A DNA stretch of 64,000 bases. Source: Paraburkholderia azotifigens (GTDB lineage Bacteria; Pseudomonadota; Gammaproteobacteria; Burkholderiales; Burkholderiaceae). Location of the stretch: the NCBI RefSeq assembly GCF_007995085.1, contig NZ_VOQS01000003.1, positions 1,364,001 through 1,428,000 on the forward strand, read 5' to 3'. The stretch's first letter is position 1. Every line of letters begins with the position of its first letter. Under the pieces are notes generated by a model. The model ran no database searches. It saw only the letters and a list, made by a program, of their open reading frames with translations, and was not told where the DNA came from. Of the stretch, positions 30,958-41,395 are shown in pieces. The translations under genes were made by a program, and so were the position numbers.

Positions 30958-33300
30958 ATGCCGACGAGCCTTCCTTTGAAATGGCGCCGCGCACTGCGCC
31001 GCCGCGCCGCGAATTCATCGCAGCAAGACCAGCATTTTCTTTCGCTTCTGCTCGACGCATGGTCGAGCCGCCGCCCTGTCGGACCCGTCGGCTTCGCGAT
31101 CAGCGTCGCCACGGGGATCGGCACGGGCACGGCGGGCATCGCGCTGCAAATGGCGTTGCGCGGCGCTGTCAGCGCGCCGTTCAGCGCGCAGGTGGCAATC
31201 GGCGCGACGGTGGGCGCGATTGCGATGATCGCGACACGTCAGCGACTCGCCGCGCAGAAAGCACGCCATGCCGCGGCGATGGCGCTCGCCAGTTCGTTCC
31301 TCGACGCGAGCCGCGATTGCCTCAAGCTGCTCGACCTGCAAGGTCACATGCTGCGCATCAACGACTATGGCGCGACGCTGATGGAAGCGTCGTCGCCCGT
31401 GCAGCTCGCGGGCGCGGACTGGCTGAGTTTCTGGAAAGACGGCGACCACGATGCCGCGATGACGGCATTCGCGAGCGCGTTAAACGGCACGCCCGCGTCG
31501 TTTCGCGGCAGCTGCACGACGACGACGGGCCAGCCGAAGTGGTGGGATTCGCAGCTGATTCCCGTGAAGGATCATGGCGGCAAGGTTGTCGCCGTGATCT
31601 GCGCATCGCTCGATATCTCGAACCAGACGCAGCTGCTTCAACAATTGCGCGCGAAAAGCGAGCTGATGTCGGAGATGGAAGCGCACGTGCAGCTCGTGTT
31701 CTTCTCGTACAGCGCGAATTTCGAGTACTTCCATTACATCACGGCCGGTTCGTCGAATGTGTTCGGCATCGAGCCGGAAGAATTCATGCGCGACCCGAAT
31801 GCCTGGCGCGAACTCGTGGTGCCGGAGGACCGCGCCACGCTGCAGGCCGAAATGGCGCGCATCGTGGCCGAATCGACGGAAGGCCGCGTGCAGTACCGCA
31901 TCCGCAAGGCCGACGGCTCGGTGCGCTGGCTGCGCAGCACGGGCTACCCGGTGATCGGCGACGACGGCGACGTGCTGCGCATCGTCGGAATCACGGAGGA
32001 CGTGACGGTCGAGCAGGAGCGCATCGCGGAACTCGACCGGCTCGCGTACACCGATTCGCTCACGGGTCTCGCGAACCGCGCCGCGCTGCTGCGCGAGATC
32101 GAAAACCGCTGTGCGGCGGGCAAGCCGTTCGGCCTGATGTTCGTCGATCTCGACCGCTTCAAGGTGCTCAACGATACGCTCGGCCATCTCGCAGCGGACC
32201 ATCTGCTGCGCCATGTCAGCGGCATCATCCGCCGATCGCTGCCCGACGACGCGTATGTCGCGCGGCTGGGCGGCGACGAGTTCGCGGTGCTGATCGGCAG
32301 CGTCGTCGATCAGCCGGGGCTCGAAGCGCTGGCGAAGGCGCTGCTCGGCGGACTGTCGGAGAATCGCCTGGAAAATCGCGCGGGCGCGTTCATCACGGCG
32401 TCGATCGGCATTTCGATGTATCCGGAGCACGGCAGCGGCCACGACGCGCTGCTGTCGAGCGCCGACGTCGCGATGTACGCGGCGAAGAAGACGGGCCGCA
32501 ACGGCTATCAGTTCGCGGGCAAGGAAGCGGCGCGGACCATTGGCGACTTCGAGCTCGAACGCGACGTGCCCGAAGCGCTCGCGACGAACCAGTTCTTCCT
32601 GCACTTCCAGACCATTCACGAGCCGCATTCGCTCGCGGTGCACAGCGCCGAAGCGCTGATCCGCTGGCAGCATCCCGTGCGCGGTCTGATTTCGCCCGGC
32701 GATTTCATTCCGCTGCTCGAAGAAACGGGCTTCGTCGAAGACGTCGGCGTGTGGGTGCTCGACCACGCGCTGCGCCAGCTCGCCGCATGGCGGCAGGCGG
32801 GCGCGATGAATCTGGGTGTGTCGGTGAACGTGTCGGCGCGGCAGCTGGGCAGCGAGCGGATCGTGCGCGAGGTGGACCGCGCGCTCAAGCAATACGGCAT
32901 TCCGCCCGGCAAGCTCGAAATCGAACTGACGGAAACCGCGCTGATGAAGAATCCGAAGCAGGCGCAGAAGTCGATCGTCGAGCTGAAGCGGCTCGGCGTG
33001 CGCATCGCGATCGACGATTTCGGCACGGGCTACTCGAGCCTGATGTATCTCGCCGATTTCGAGCCGCACACGCTGAAGATCGACCGGCATTTCACGTCGA
33101 AGATCGAACACGATCCGACGACGCAAACTATCGTCGAGGGCATCATCGGGCTCGCGCGCAAGCTGGGCATCAAGGTGATCGCTGAAGGCGTCGAGGAGAC
33201 GGCGCAACTCGACATCCTGCGTCAGGTGAACTGCGACTACGTGCAGGGCTACCTGCTCAGCCAGCCGCAGGCGCCCGAAGGACTGATGACGCAGTCGTAA
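30958..33300 (+). CDS. Membrane-anchored PAS-PAS-GGDEF-EAL c-di-GMP signalling protein
   Basis: A 780-residue protein with two membrane segments near residues 40-95, two PAS domains (about 110-220 and 240-355), a GGDEF domain (about 362-520) and an EAL domain (about 535-775). The GGDEF motif RLGGDEFAVLIG at about 438 is intact, so cyclase activity is possible. In the EAL part SAEALIRWQHP, NVSARQ, IELTET, IDDFGTGYSS, LKID and AEGVE keep the metal and catalytic residues, so phosphodiesterase activity is also likely. Both domains being intact suggests a bifunctional enzyme or one whose GGDEF acts as a GTP sensor. Followed 18 bp downstream by the convergent porin gene. Confidence 0.93.
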   Translation: MPTSLPLKWRRALRRRAANSSQQDQHFLSLLLDAWSSRRPVGPVGFAISVATGIGTGTAGIALQMALRGAVSAPFSAQVAIGATVGAIAMIATRQRLAAQKARHAAAMALASSFLDASRDCLKLLDLQGHMLRINDYGATLMEASSPVQLAGADWLSFWKDGDHDAAMTAFASALNGTPASFRGSCTTTTGQPKWWDSQLIPVKDHGGKVVAVICASLDISNQTQLLQQLRAKSELMSEMEAHVQLVFFSYSANFEYFHYITAGSSNVFGIEPEEFMRDPNAWRELVVPEDRATLQAEMARIVAESTEGRVQYRIRKADGSVRWLRSTGYPVIGDDGDVLRIVGITEDVTVEQERIAELDRLAYTDSLTGLANRAALLREIENRCAAGKPFGLMFVDLDRFKVLNDTLGHLAADHLLRHVSGIIRRSLPDDAYVARLGGDEFAVLIGSVVDQPGLEALAKALLGGLSENRLENRAGAFITASIGISMYPEHGSGHDALLSSADVAMYAAKKTGRNGYQFAGKEAARTIGDFELERDVPEALATNQFFLHFQTIHEPHSLAVHSAEALIRWQHPVRGLISPGDFIPLLEETGFVEDVGVWVLDHALRQLAAWRQAGAMNLGVSVNVSARQLGSERIVREVDRALKQYGIPPGKLEIELTETALMKNPKQAQKSIVELKRLGVRIAIDDFGTGYSSLMYLADFEPHTLKIDRHFTSKIEHDPTTQTIVEGIIGLARKLGIKVIAEGVEETAQLDILRQVNCDYVQGYLLSQPQAPEGLMTQS

Positions 33301-33318
33301 CGGGCGCTGCGGCACGCA

Positions 33319-34428
33319 TCAGAAGCGGTGCCGCAAGCCCGCGCCGATCAGCACCTGATTGTGACCCGACGACGGATCGGCCGAATTGATGACGGCCGGC
33401 GCACCCGACGACGAGCGCTGGTAAATCGCCTCCAGATACGTGTCGGTGCGTTTCGAGAACTGATAGTCGGCCTGCACGCCGCCGTTGTGCCAGTGCGCGC
33501 CCGAACCCTTCGTGTACGTGTACGAACCGGCCAGCGCCACGCTCGGCGTCAACTGGTAGATGCCGTTGAGTTCGTAATTGGAAAAACCGGCGGACGGCGC
33601 GAGGCCACCCGTGTCGATCACGGTGACGCCGGTGAACGTCGAGCGCGACCACGCGGCCGCCATCGTGAAGTCGCCGATCGCGTAGCTCACGCCGACGCCG
33701 TACGTATTCTGCGTCTGCACGGAGGCATCGAAAACATCGTTGGTGGTGGGCAGCACGACGGCCTCGAACGCGCCCGCGGGCGAATTGCCGCGCCCGTTCG
33801 CATGCAGATACGCAGCGCCCGCGTTCAGCGCGCCTGCCTGATAGCTCATGCCGAAGCTGTACGCACGGTTGTTCGCGAACTGCCCCGCCGTGTTCGAGAA
33901 CGCATACATGCCGCCGAACGTCAGACCGCCGAACGACGGGCTCGCATACTTGACCGAATTGGCGGCGAGATACGTGTTGTTCGCGTTGTCGTTGTCGAAC
34001 GGATGGGCGAACGCGGTGCCGCCCGTGCCGCCCGTCAGCGTGAACGGCGCCAAATAATCGTGGACGAGATCGTACTGATGGCCGAGCGTCAGCGTGCCCG
34101 CCTTCTCGTTGCCGATGCCGACGTAGTACGGGTGATCGTTGAACATTTCGCCCGACGTGACCGAAAAGCCGCGCTCGAGCCGGAAGATCGCGCGATAGCC
34201 GCCGCCCAGATCCTCGATTCCCTGCAAGCCCCAATAGCTGCCGTCGACCAGACCCGACGTCGCCTTCCATTGCGAATGTCCGCCGACGTTGCTGATGTAC
34301 GCGAGACCTGTGTCGAGTTCGCCGTACATCGCGACGCTGCTTTGCGCGTGTGCGCCCGTCGCGAGCGAGAGAAGTGCTGCGCTTGCGACGGCCGCCGCGG
34401 CAGTCTTGTTGATCTTGTTCGCGGACAT
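33319..34428 (-). CDS. General porin (Burkholderia OpcP/OmpC type)
   Basis: A 369-residue outer-membrane trimeric porin precursor. The signal peptide (MSANKINKTAAAAVASAALL, cleaved after AHA) is followed by SSVAMYGELDTGLAYI, the standard first strand of Burkholderia porins. The mature part has alternating beta-strand pattern, GSYWGLQGIEDLGGGYRAIF, and ends in a Phe (LIGAGLRHRF) needed for outer-membrane insertion. The ATG at 34428 has AGGGAAG seven bases upstream; the longer frame to 34500 is rejected. Convergent with the GGDEF-EAL gene. Confidence 0.94.
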   Translation of the reverse strand: MSANKINKTAAAAVASAALLSLATGAHAQSSVAMYGELDTGLAYISNVGGHSQWKATSGLVDGSYWGLQGIEDLGGGYRAIFRLERGFSVTSGEMFNDHPYYVGIGNEKAGTLTLGHQYDLVHDYLAPFTLTGGTGGTAFAHPFDNDNANNTYLAANSVKYASPSFGGLTFGGMYAFSNTAGQFANNRAYSFGMSYQAGALNAGAAYLHANGRGNSPAGAFEAVVLPTTNDVFDASVQTQNTYGVGVSYAIGDFTMAAAWSRSTFTGVTVIDTGGLAPSAGFSNYELNGIYQLTPSVALAGSYTYTKGSGAHWHNGGVQADYQFSKRTDTYLEAIYQRSSSGAPAVINSADPSSGHNQVLIGAGLRHRF

Positions 34429-34724
34429 GCTTGGCTTCCCTGAGTTGAGTCGATTGGTGTTCGAAACGCGACTTTTTATAGGAACAACAGCCACACGCAC
34501 AAGTGGCGCGCGTCATATATCACGCGCAACCGCTCCGTAATATAGATTACAAAATGCAAACGAATCCCATTATTGGGTTCACGCAAAACGGAAGTAAAGC
34601 GAAAACAATTTGCCGGGACGTCGTGCGCGCACTGCGATGTGCGCGAGTCTGGCGGGATGGTGCTGTTCGAAGAAGCGTACGCTCAATATCCCGCGCCCGG
34701 CGTTGTTTTCATGCGACGTGGCGC

Positions 34725-37700
34725 TCATTGGATCGACGCGACGTCGACTTCGAAGGCGCTGCGCAAGCGGTCGTGCAGCGCAGCGGCGTGGGCGGCGTGA
34801 ACGGACGTCCATTGGGGCTCGCCGTCGCATAGATACTGAAGCTCGCGGCATTGCGCGGCGAACGCTGTCTCCTGCGCGACGAGGAAGCCGCCCGCCGCGC
34901 TATGCGCCCATTCGCGCAATGCTTTCACGTCCTTGCTGTCGACGATCGACGCCAGTTTCGGCAGGTCCGCCGCCAGATAGTCGCGCAGCATCTGCATGAA
35001 GCGGGCTTTGTCGGCGGGGTCGAGCGCGGGCGCTGTGTCGGCAGGCTGCTGCATGGGGGCGGCGAAGGTTTTTTGCGGAACGTCGACCGATGCTTCTTCG
35101 GTTTCCTCCTCTTGCGCCGCTGTGTCAGCCGGTTCGTGCCGCGCGCGCAAGCCGAGCGTCAGCAGCGCGGCCGCCACCTGTTTCAGCGACGCCGGTTTCG
35201 GCACATATGCCGCAAAGCCGCGCCGCCGCCATTCGTCGATCTGCTCGGCAGCCGCGACCGCGCTGAACGCGAGCACGGGCAAATGCGGATGCGATTGGCG
35301 CAGCGCTTCCATCAGCGCATAGCCGTCCATGATCGGCATGTGGATGTCGGTCAGCACGAGATCGGCCTCGGTCTGCTTGAGCAACAGCAGCGCCTCGCGG
35401 CCGTCGCCGGCGAGGATCGGCTCGCAACCGAGCGCGGTCAGCTGCTCGACGATGAGCGTCTGGTTGAGCGGATTGTCTTCCGCGACGAGCACGCGCAGCC
35501 CTTGCAGCGCGGGATCGTCCGCGCGTTCGTCGCCTGCGGCTGCGGCGGACGGCGCTTCCGCTGGCGGGGCGCCGCCCGTCAATTGCTCGATGCACGCGAA
35601 GATCGCGTCGTGACTGAACTCGGTCACTTCGAACACGCCTTCGGCGCGCTGTGTCGGCCGATGCTGCCCGCCGCGCGTCAACCAGACGACGGGCACCGCC
35701 TGGATCGCACGCAACGCCGAGACGGTGTCGAGATCATATTCGCCCGTGACGATCACGAACCTGGGCCGGTGCACGCGCAGCCAGGCTTCCGCCGCCGCCA
35801 CTGAAGTCGCGCTGCTCGCCGTCCAGCCCACGTACTCGAGCATTTCGCCCAGCACTTTCGCCGATGCCGCTTCCTGGCACAGCACCAACGCGCTGCCGCG
35901 CGGCCGTGGCGGCAGCGCAGCGGAAGCGTCGGCGAGCGCCTGTGCCGTCGGATCGAGCGGAATCGACACGGTGAACGCGCTGCCGAGCCCCGGCACGCTT
36001 TCGACGCCGATCTTGCCGCCCATCAATTCGCACAGCCGCGCACAAATGGAGAGGCCGAGGCCCGTCCCGCCGATCCGGCTCGACGTACTCGACTCGGCCT
36101 GCACGAAAGGATTGAAGATCCGCGCAACCAGCGACGAATCCATGCCGATCCCCGAATCGATCACACGGCACGTCAGCACCGGGCGGTCGTGCAGGTCGGG
36201 CTCGACGTGCGCCGTCAACGTGATCTTGCCGCTCGACGTGAACTTGAACGCGTTCGACAGCAGGTTGTTGACGATCTGCACGACCCGCGCACGGTCGCCG
36301 CGAATCGGCCGGTAGAGCGACGGCGACAAGTGCGCATAGAAGCGCAACGGCCTGCCGGACGCGAGCGGCGCATACGACAGCGCGAGGTTTTCGAGGTCGT
36401 CGATCGGCTTGAACGATTCCGGCAGCAGCTTCATCTTGCCCGCACCGATCTTCGAGAAATCGAGGATGTCGTTGACGATGTGCCGCAACCCGTCCGCCGC
36501 CGCGCCGACGGCGCGCAGGCGTTGCTGGTGGGCGTCGAGGCCAGGCGTCATCGACAGCAGTTCGAGATTGCCGAGCAGCGCGTTCAACGGCGTACGAATC
36601 TCGTGGCTCATCGCGGCGAAGAAACTGTTCTGCGCGTTCATCATGGCTTCCGTCTCGCGCTGCGCTGCGCGAATCTGCTGGCCGAGCGCATGCCGCACGG
36701 TGACGTCGAGCAGCGCGCAAAACAGCACGTCCTCGCCGCGATAGCGCGCCGCGCCATAGCTGATCTGCAGATATTGCGTGTCGGGATGGTCGGCGGCGGC
36801 GGGCTCGACGGGCAGCGCACTCACGATGAACTCCGCGAACTTGCCGAGCCGCGACGCGCCCGCTTCGTGTGCGTTACGCTCCTTGAAGGCGGCGGCGATA
36901 TGCGCGGGCAAGCTGCCGGGTGCGTCGCCGAGATGCAGCAGCTCGCGCGCCAGCTGGTTCGACGTCAGGATATGAAAGTCGCGCTGCCGCACGATGCACA
37001 GCCCGACGGGCGTCGCCGCCACGAGGATGTGGTTGATCGTCTCGCTTTCGAGCGCGCGCATCGCCTCTTCGTTCGAACGGCGCAGCAGTGTGAAACCCCA
37101 GAACTTCGCCGTGAGGATCACGCCGAGCGCTGCCAGCAGGGCTACGCCGACGATCGCGCCGAGCTGCCAGCGCAGCGCGCCGACGATGTCGCCCCAGGAC
37201 AGATGACACACGAGCGACGACGACACGTCGGCGACGGGCACTGAAAACAGCACGCCGTCGAGCCCATAGCGGGGCGTGTCAGGCGGAAGCGACGCGGCTT
37301 CGCGCATCACGTGTTGCGCCCTGTCGGCGTCGATCGGCGGCTGCGTCTTGACCACGCCACGCTTGCTGACCAGCAGCAGCGTGCCCTCGTACGGCGTTCT
37401 CGCAGTCACGTTGAAGAAATGCTCCATCGGCACAATGAGCGCGATCAGCGCGACAGGCGTATCGCCCGAATAGTAGGCGGTGATGGCGACCATCGCGGGT
37501 GCGCCGAGCAGCGGATCACGGTATGGGCCCGCAAGCACGTAATTGCCTTTCGGCGGCGCGCGCGAGCCCGTCTGCGCGAGCAGGTTGCGCTCGAGCGTGT
37601 CGCGCAACGTGCCGATCAGCGCGGGCGAAGCGGGCGGCGCATGTGGATCGGTTGAAGGCGAGAGCTCCGGCATGAGGACCGCGTAATCGTCCGCGAGCCC

Positions 37701-38216
37701 GACGATCACAGCGCGATTGGTTACGTCGAAAGCAGCGCGCGTCACGAGCGTCGAGTCGGCGGCGGACGAGAGCCGCCACAGCCTCGCGTTCAGACTCTCG
37801 CCCCAGCGCGCACGGGTCGCCTCGGAAATCAGCACCTGGTAGCCCGTCTCCAGACCCGAGCCCGCCGCTGTGACCACGCCCTGCTCACGCGCCGCCTGCT
37901 CGGCCTCGGCGGACACGCGCTGAACCTGATCCGTGCTCTCGTAATAGACGACAGTGAGCTCGGCGCGCCTGAGGAACGACTGTCCGCGATGAATCGCCAC
38001 CGAAAAGTTCGCGGCGTCCTGCGCGCGGATACTGCGCATGTAATCGACATACTTGCCGACCGCGAGCGCCGAGAGCAGCGAGGCGGACACGACGAGGATC
38101 GCCAGCAGCGCGACGATCGTCACGAGATAAAGCCGCCGCTGCCGCCGCGCAGAGCGCAGAAGCGTGGCAAACCCTTCAGCCAGCGATTCCTGCGTGCGAT
38201 CGAGAAGGTTTTGCAT
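34725..38216 (-). CDS. Hybrid sensor histidine kinase, BvgS/EvgS-like (HisKA-HATPase-REC-REC-Hpt)
   Basis: An inner-membrane sensor of about 1163 residues. A first membrane helix (YLVTIVALLAILVVSASLL), a periplasmic sensor part of about 290 residues, a second helix (near 355), a PAS-like region, HisKA with the phospho-His in FFAAMSHEIRTPLNAL (about 535), HATPase, two receiver modules and a C-terminal Hpt domain (His in EWAHSAAGGFLV, about 1104). Receiver 2 keeps the phospho-Asp in DLVLTDIHMPIMDGY (about 955); receiver 1 lacks an obvious one. Several ATGs are possible (38282, 38231, 38216); 38216 is given because a GAGG precedes it. No cognate response regulator is adjacent. Confidence 0.9.
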   Translation of the reverse strand: MQNLLDRTQESLAEGFATLLRSARRQRRLYLVTIVALLAILVVSASLLSALAVGKYVDYMRSIRAQDAANFSVAIHRGQSFLRRAELTVVYYESTDQVQRVSAEAEQAAREQGVVTAAGSGLETGYQVLISEATRARWGESLNARLWRLSSAADSTLVTRAAFDVTNRAVIVGLADDYAVLMPELSPSTDPHAPPASPALIGTLRDTLERNLLAQTGSRAPPKGNYVLAGPYRDPLLGAPAMVAITAYYSGDTPVALIALIVPMEHFFNVTARTPYEGTLLLVSKRGVVKTQPPIDADRAQHVMREAASLPPDTPRYGLDGVLFSVPVADVSSSLVCHLSWGDIVGALRWQLGAIVGVALLAALGVILTAKFWGFTLLRRSNEEAMRALESETINHILVAATPVGLCIVRQRDFHILTSNQLARELLHLGDAPGSLPAHIAAAFKERNAHEAGASRLGKFAEFIVSALPVEPAAADHPDTQYLQISYGAARYRGEDVLFCALLDVTVRHALGQQIRAAQRETEAMMNAQNSFFAAMSHEIRTPLNALLGNLELLSMTPGLDAHQQRLRAVGAAADGLRHIVNDILDFSKIGAGKMKLLPESFKPIDDLENLALSYAPLASGRPLRFYAHLSPSLYRPIRGDRARVVQIVNNLLSNAFKFTSSGKITLTAHVEPDLHDRPVLTCRVIDSGIGMDSSLVARIFNPFVQAESSTSSRIGGTGLGLSICARLCELMGGKIGVESVPGLGSAFTVSIPLDPTAQALADASAALPPRPRGSALVLCQEAASAKVLGEMLEYVGWTASSATSVAAAEAWLRVHRPRFVIVTGEYDLDTVSALRAIQAVPVVWLTRGGQHRPTQRAEGVFEVTEFSHDAIFACIEQLTGGAPPAEAPSAAAAGDERADDPALQGLRVLVAEDNPLNQTLIVEQLTALGCEPILAGDGREALLLLKQTEADLVLTDIHMPIMDGYALMEALRQSHPHLPVLAFSAVAAAEQIDEWRRRGFAAYVPKPASLKQVAAALLTLGLRARHEPADTAAQEEETEEASVDVPQKTFAAPMQQPADTAPALDPADKARFMQMLRDYLAADLPKLASIVDSKDVKALREWAHSAAGGFLVAQETAFAAQCRELQYLCDGEPQWTSVHAAHAAALHDRLRSAFEVDVASIQ

Positions 38217-38585
38217 GTTGTCGCGCCTCATGGGTCGGCGTCGCGTCGAAGGCAGGTAATCCACGCCGTTGACTGACTGCATCGTGAACCGCTCGCCAGC
38301 CGGACGTTCGCTCGATCTCGCGCGTGACCGCAAAAGATGCGAAAGCGAGGCCGTTATCCAACGAGTTTAGGCCGGGTTTGGGCCCGAGATACGTCGATTG
38401 CGTGTGCAAGCACTCCGCCACGGGCACGCTGATCAGCAACGCCGCGCACCGAACTCTGTGTTATCGGCGAACGCCGGCATTACCTGAGTCAAATACCAGG
38501 AAACCCCTAAAGAGTCCAGGGTCTATGCCGTTAAGCCTTACAGAACCATTCGGATGCCAAGGCATCCGGCAGTCCAAGGAACGTG
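38217..38585. other. Divergent intergenic region with a sigma-28 promoter
   Basis: This 369-bp gap separates the hybrid kinase and the Aer-like receptor. Part may encode the true N-terminus of the kinase if an earlier ATG is used. The sigma-28 element at 38508-38534 is listed separately; nothing else was recognised. Confidence 0.5.
38508..38534 (+). promoter_or_regulatory. Sigma-28 (FliA) promoter of the Aer-like receptor
   Basis: TAAA, exactly 15 bases, then GCCGTTAA. The sigma-28 consensus is TAAA-N15-GCCGATAA, so 11 of 12 consensus bases match. It ends 51 bp before the receptor's start codon, placing the receptor in the flagellar/chemotaxis regulon. Confidence 0.8.
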
Positions 38586-40256
38586 ATGCGCAATAACCAG
38601 CCTGTTACCCAGAACGAGTACGACTATCCGTCCTCGCAGATGCTCGTTTCAGCCACCGATCTCAAAGGCAAGATCCAGTACTGCAATCCCGCATTCGTCG
38701 CCGTGTCCGGCTACACGCGCGCCGAACTGATCGGCAAGCCGCACAACCTGATCCGTCACCCCGACATGCCCGCCGAAGCCTTCGCCGACATGTGGGCGAC
38801 GATCCGCGCCGGCCGTCCCTGGTCGGCGTTCGTCAAGAACCGCCGCAAGAACGGCGATCACTACTGGGTGCGGGCGAGCGTCACGCCCGTTATCGAAAAC
38901 GGCACGCCCGTCGGCTACCTGAGCGTGCGGGTCAAGCCGGATCGCGAGCAGGTCCGCGCGGCGGACGCGCTATACGCGAAGATGCGCGCGGGCGAAGCGC
39001 GCGGTGTGCGGCTGCAGCAGGGCGTCGTCGTGCGCACGGGTCTGCTCGGCAAGCTTGGCGCGCTGATGCGGCTGCCCGTCGCGATGCGCGCAACGATTGG
39101 CTATATGGTCGCGCCCGTCGCACTGCTGGCGGCGGGCCTCGTGGCATGGGGCGGCACCCCGCCGCTGCCGTTCTGGATCGCGTTCGGCGTGACGGCCGCG
39201 ACGAGCGCGGCCGCCGCTCAGTTGCTGTCGCGCCACCTGGGCCAGCCGGTCGACGCGATGTCGTCGTTCGCCACGCGCATGGCCGCGGGCGACCTGACCG
39301 CCGATCTCGCCATCGCGCGTCACGACGATCTCGGCGACGTGCTGCAAGCACTCAACCAGCTGAAGGCGAATCTCGCAGCGATCGTGTTCGACGTGCGCAC
39401 GCAGATCGGCGGAATGCTCGATGCCGCGCACGAAATCTCGTCGGGCAACATGGACCTCGCACGCCGCACGGAAATGCAGGCGGCATCGCTGGAAGAAACG
39501 GCGGCGACGATGGAGCAGCTGACAACCACCGTGCAGGCCAACGCCGACGCCTCCGTGCGCGCGCTCGATCTGGTCCGCGACGCGCAATCGGCGGCCGCGA
39601 CGGGCGGCAAGGTCGCGCAGCAGGTCGAGCAGACGATGGCGGGCATCACGGAAGCCTCGAAGCGGATCGCCGACATCACGGGCGTGATCGACGGTATCGC
39701 GTTCCAGACCAACATTCTCGCGCTCAACGCGGCCGTGGAAGCGGCGCGCGCGGGCGAGGCGGGCCGCTCGTTCGCCGTGGTCGCGAGCGAAGTGCGCATG
39801 CTCGCGCAACGCTGCGCGGCGTCGGCGAAGGAAATCAAGCAGGTGGTCGATACGACGGTGAACGAAGTGGCGCAAGGCACCGAACTCGTCGCGCGTACGA
39901 CGGCGCAGATGGCCGTGATCGATGAGGCGGTGGCGCGTGTGTCGTCGCTGATCGTCGAGGTGGCGAACGCGAGCAGCGAACAGGCCGACGGCATCGGCCA
40001 GGTCAATCAGGCCGTATCGCACCTGGACAGCGCGACGCAGCAGAACGCGGCGCTCGTCGAGCAGGCTGCGGCCACCGCGCAACGTCTCGCGGAACAGGCC
40101 GACGTGCTCGACGAAGCAGTGCGTCTGTTCACCGTGGCGGGCGCACCCGAGCAGGGCGCGAAGAAGCAGGCGGTGCGTACGGCGACGGCGCTGCGCGCTC
40201 CCGCCGTGCCTGCGCGCGCGGTTCACACCGCAGTCGAAGAGGACGCATTGGTCTGA
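38586..40256 (+). CDS. PAS-domain chemoreceptor, Aer-like
   Basis: A 556-residue receptor. An N-terminal PAS domain (about 15-115; [35 protein letters not shown]) matches the FAD-binding PAS of Aer, which senses redox state for aerotaxis. A membrane anchor follows (about 165-210), then HAMP and a signalling domain with the hairpin tip [21 protein letters not shown] (about 378). The C-terminus lacks the CheR/CheB-binding pentapeptide, usual for Aer. ATG at 38586 has AAGGAA upstream. Transcription probably depends on sigma-28. A terminator follows. Confidence 0.9.
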   Translation: MRNNQPVTQNEYDYPSSQMLVSATDLKGKIQYCNPAFVAVSGYTRAELIGKPHNLIRHPDMPAEAFADMWATIRAGRPWSAFVKNRRKNGDHYWVRASVTPVIENGTPVGYLSVRVKPDREQVRAADALYAKMRAGEARGVRLQQGVVVRTGLLGKLGALMRLPVAMRATIGYMVAPVALLAAGLVAWGGTPPLPFWIAFGVTAATSAAAAQLLSRHLGQPVDAMSSFATRMAAGDLTADLAIARHDDLGDVLQALNQLKANLAAIVFDVRTQIGGMLDAAHEISSGNMDLARRTEMQAASLEETAATMEQLTTTVQANADASVRALDLVRDAQSAAATGGKVAQQVEQTMAGITEASKRIADITGVIDGIAFQTNILALNAAVEAARAGEAGRSFAVVASEVRMLAQRCAASAKEIKQVVDTTVNEVAQGTELVARTTAQMAVIDEAVARVSSLIVEVANASSEQADGIGQVNQAVSHLDSATQQNAALVEQAAATAQRLAEQADVLDEAVRLFTVAGAPEQGAKKQAVRTATALRAPAVPARAVHTAVEEDALV

Positions 40257-40368
40257 TGGATCATCGTTACTCCCATCTCGACAACGCGCTATTGGCCAAT
40301 AAAGATACGTCCGTCAGCGCCCAGGATTGTGTGCGGGCCGGCTGACCCGAGTAACAACGGCGTTTAAG

Positions 40369-40401
40369 TAGCCCGCCCACTTTTGGACGGGCTATTTTTT
40401 T
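40369..40401 (+). terminator. Rho-independent terminator of the Aer-like receptor
   Basis: TAGCCCG and CGGGCTA pair around a 12-base loop, followed by TTTTTTT. It is 112 bp downstream of the receptor stop codon. Confidence 0.88.
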
Positions 40402-40438
40402 GCCCGCCGCGCCCGTGCCGCCAGCACCGTTCGTGTCA

Positions 40439-40957
40439 TCAACCGAACGCCGGCAACTCCAGCTGTTGCGGCGCTTTCGACATGGGCCGCTCCAGCTTCA
40501 GCAGCGCCTTCTTCCGATGCAGTCCGCCCGCGTAGCCGGTCAGATCGCCCGCGCTCGAAATCACGCGGTGGCACGGCACGACGATCGAGATCGGATTACG
40601 CCCGTTGGCCGCGCCGACTGCGCGCGATGCCGACAGCGGCAAGCCGAGCCGCTGCGCGATGCCGCCGTAGCTGGCCGTCTCGCCGTAGGGAATCTGCACC
40701 AGTTGCTCCCACACGTCGCGCTGGAATGCGCTGCCGGGCATCCGCAGCGGCAGCGCGAACTGAAAACGCTCGCCTGCGAAGTATTCTTCGAGCTGCTCGC
40801 GCGCCTGATGCAGCACGCGTGATTCGCCATTCGCGGCAAGCGCGTCGGCAGCCGGAAAATATTTCTGTCCGACGAAGTACACGCCCGTCAGCGCGTCGTC
40901 CTCGGCGCGCAGCAGAATGTCGCCGAGCGGGCTGGGCATCGACATGCATTGCTTCAT
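40439..40957 (-). CDS. ogt: Methylated-DNA--protein-cysteine S-methyltransferase
   Basis: A 172-residue DNA-repair protein that removes O6-alkyl groups from guanine by transferring them to its own Cys. The active-site motif IVVPCHRVI is present (Cys at about 139), and the DNA-binding helix-turn-helix PYGETASYGGIAQRLG and RAVGAANGRNP precede it. The size and N-terminal domain fit Ogt rather than the Ada C-terminal domain. ATG at 40957 follows AGGAGG, a strong ribosome site; the frame to 41023 is rejected. Confidence 0.94.
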   Translation of the reverse strand: MKQCMSMPSPLGDILLRAEDDALTGVYFVGQKYFPAADALAANGESRVLHQAREQLEEYFAGERFQFALPLRMPGSAFQRDVWEQLVQIPYGETASYGGIAQRLGLPLSASRAVGAANGRNPISIVVPCHRVISSAGDLTGYAGGLHRKKALLKLERPMSKAPQQLELPAFG

Positions 40958-41395
40958 GAAATCCTCCTGCAGGGCCGTGAGGGCCGCCGTCAACAGGCTG
41001 CGCGGCCTTCCGAATGTGCCCACTTTATCGTAACGGCCTGCCGCGCTGCCTCCCGGTTCTTGCGCTGATCACGTCAAGCACATGCAGGCGTCACGACCGT
41101 GACAGCCACCGCACGCGCGCCGCGAACGCGCCCGAAATCCGCGCGCGGCGCGTCACGACCGCGCGTCGGACTCGCGTCGCGAACGTCGGTGCAAACCGCG
41201 GCACCCCCGCGGCACCCCCGCCGCAAGCCGCGCCGGCCTTGTGTTTCCATCCCGCGCCCCGTCCCTTCGATGCATCGCGCACGGCTCGCCCGCATAATCG
41301 GATGAGTGTGAGCGCCACGCGACAGACGGCGCGCGGCACTGCCCTTACAATGCCTGTTCGGCAACGTTGTTCAATCACGCAAGAGGGAATTTTCG
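40958..41395. other. Noncoding 438-bp region upstream of ogt and the 83-residue gene
   Basis: Divergent promoters are expected here. The segment 41090-41250 is very GC-rich with simple GCGC/CCGC runs. No gene, repeat or recognised site was found. Confidence 0.45.

Noticed and set aside
31480..33315. Minus-strand 611-codon frame over the GGDEF-EAL gene
   Set aside because: Antisense to a gene with intact GGDEF and EAL motifs.
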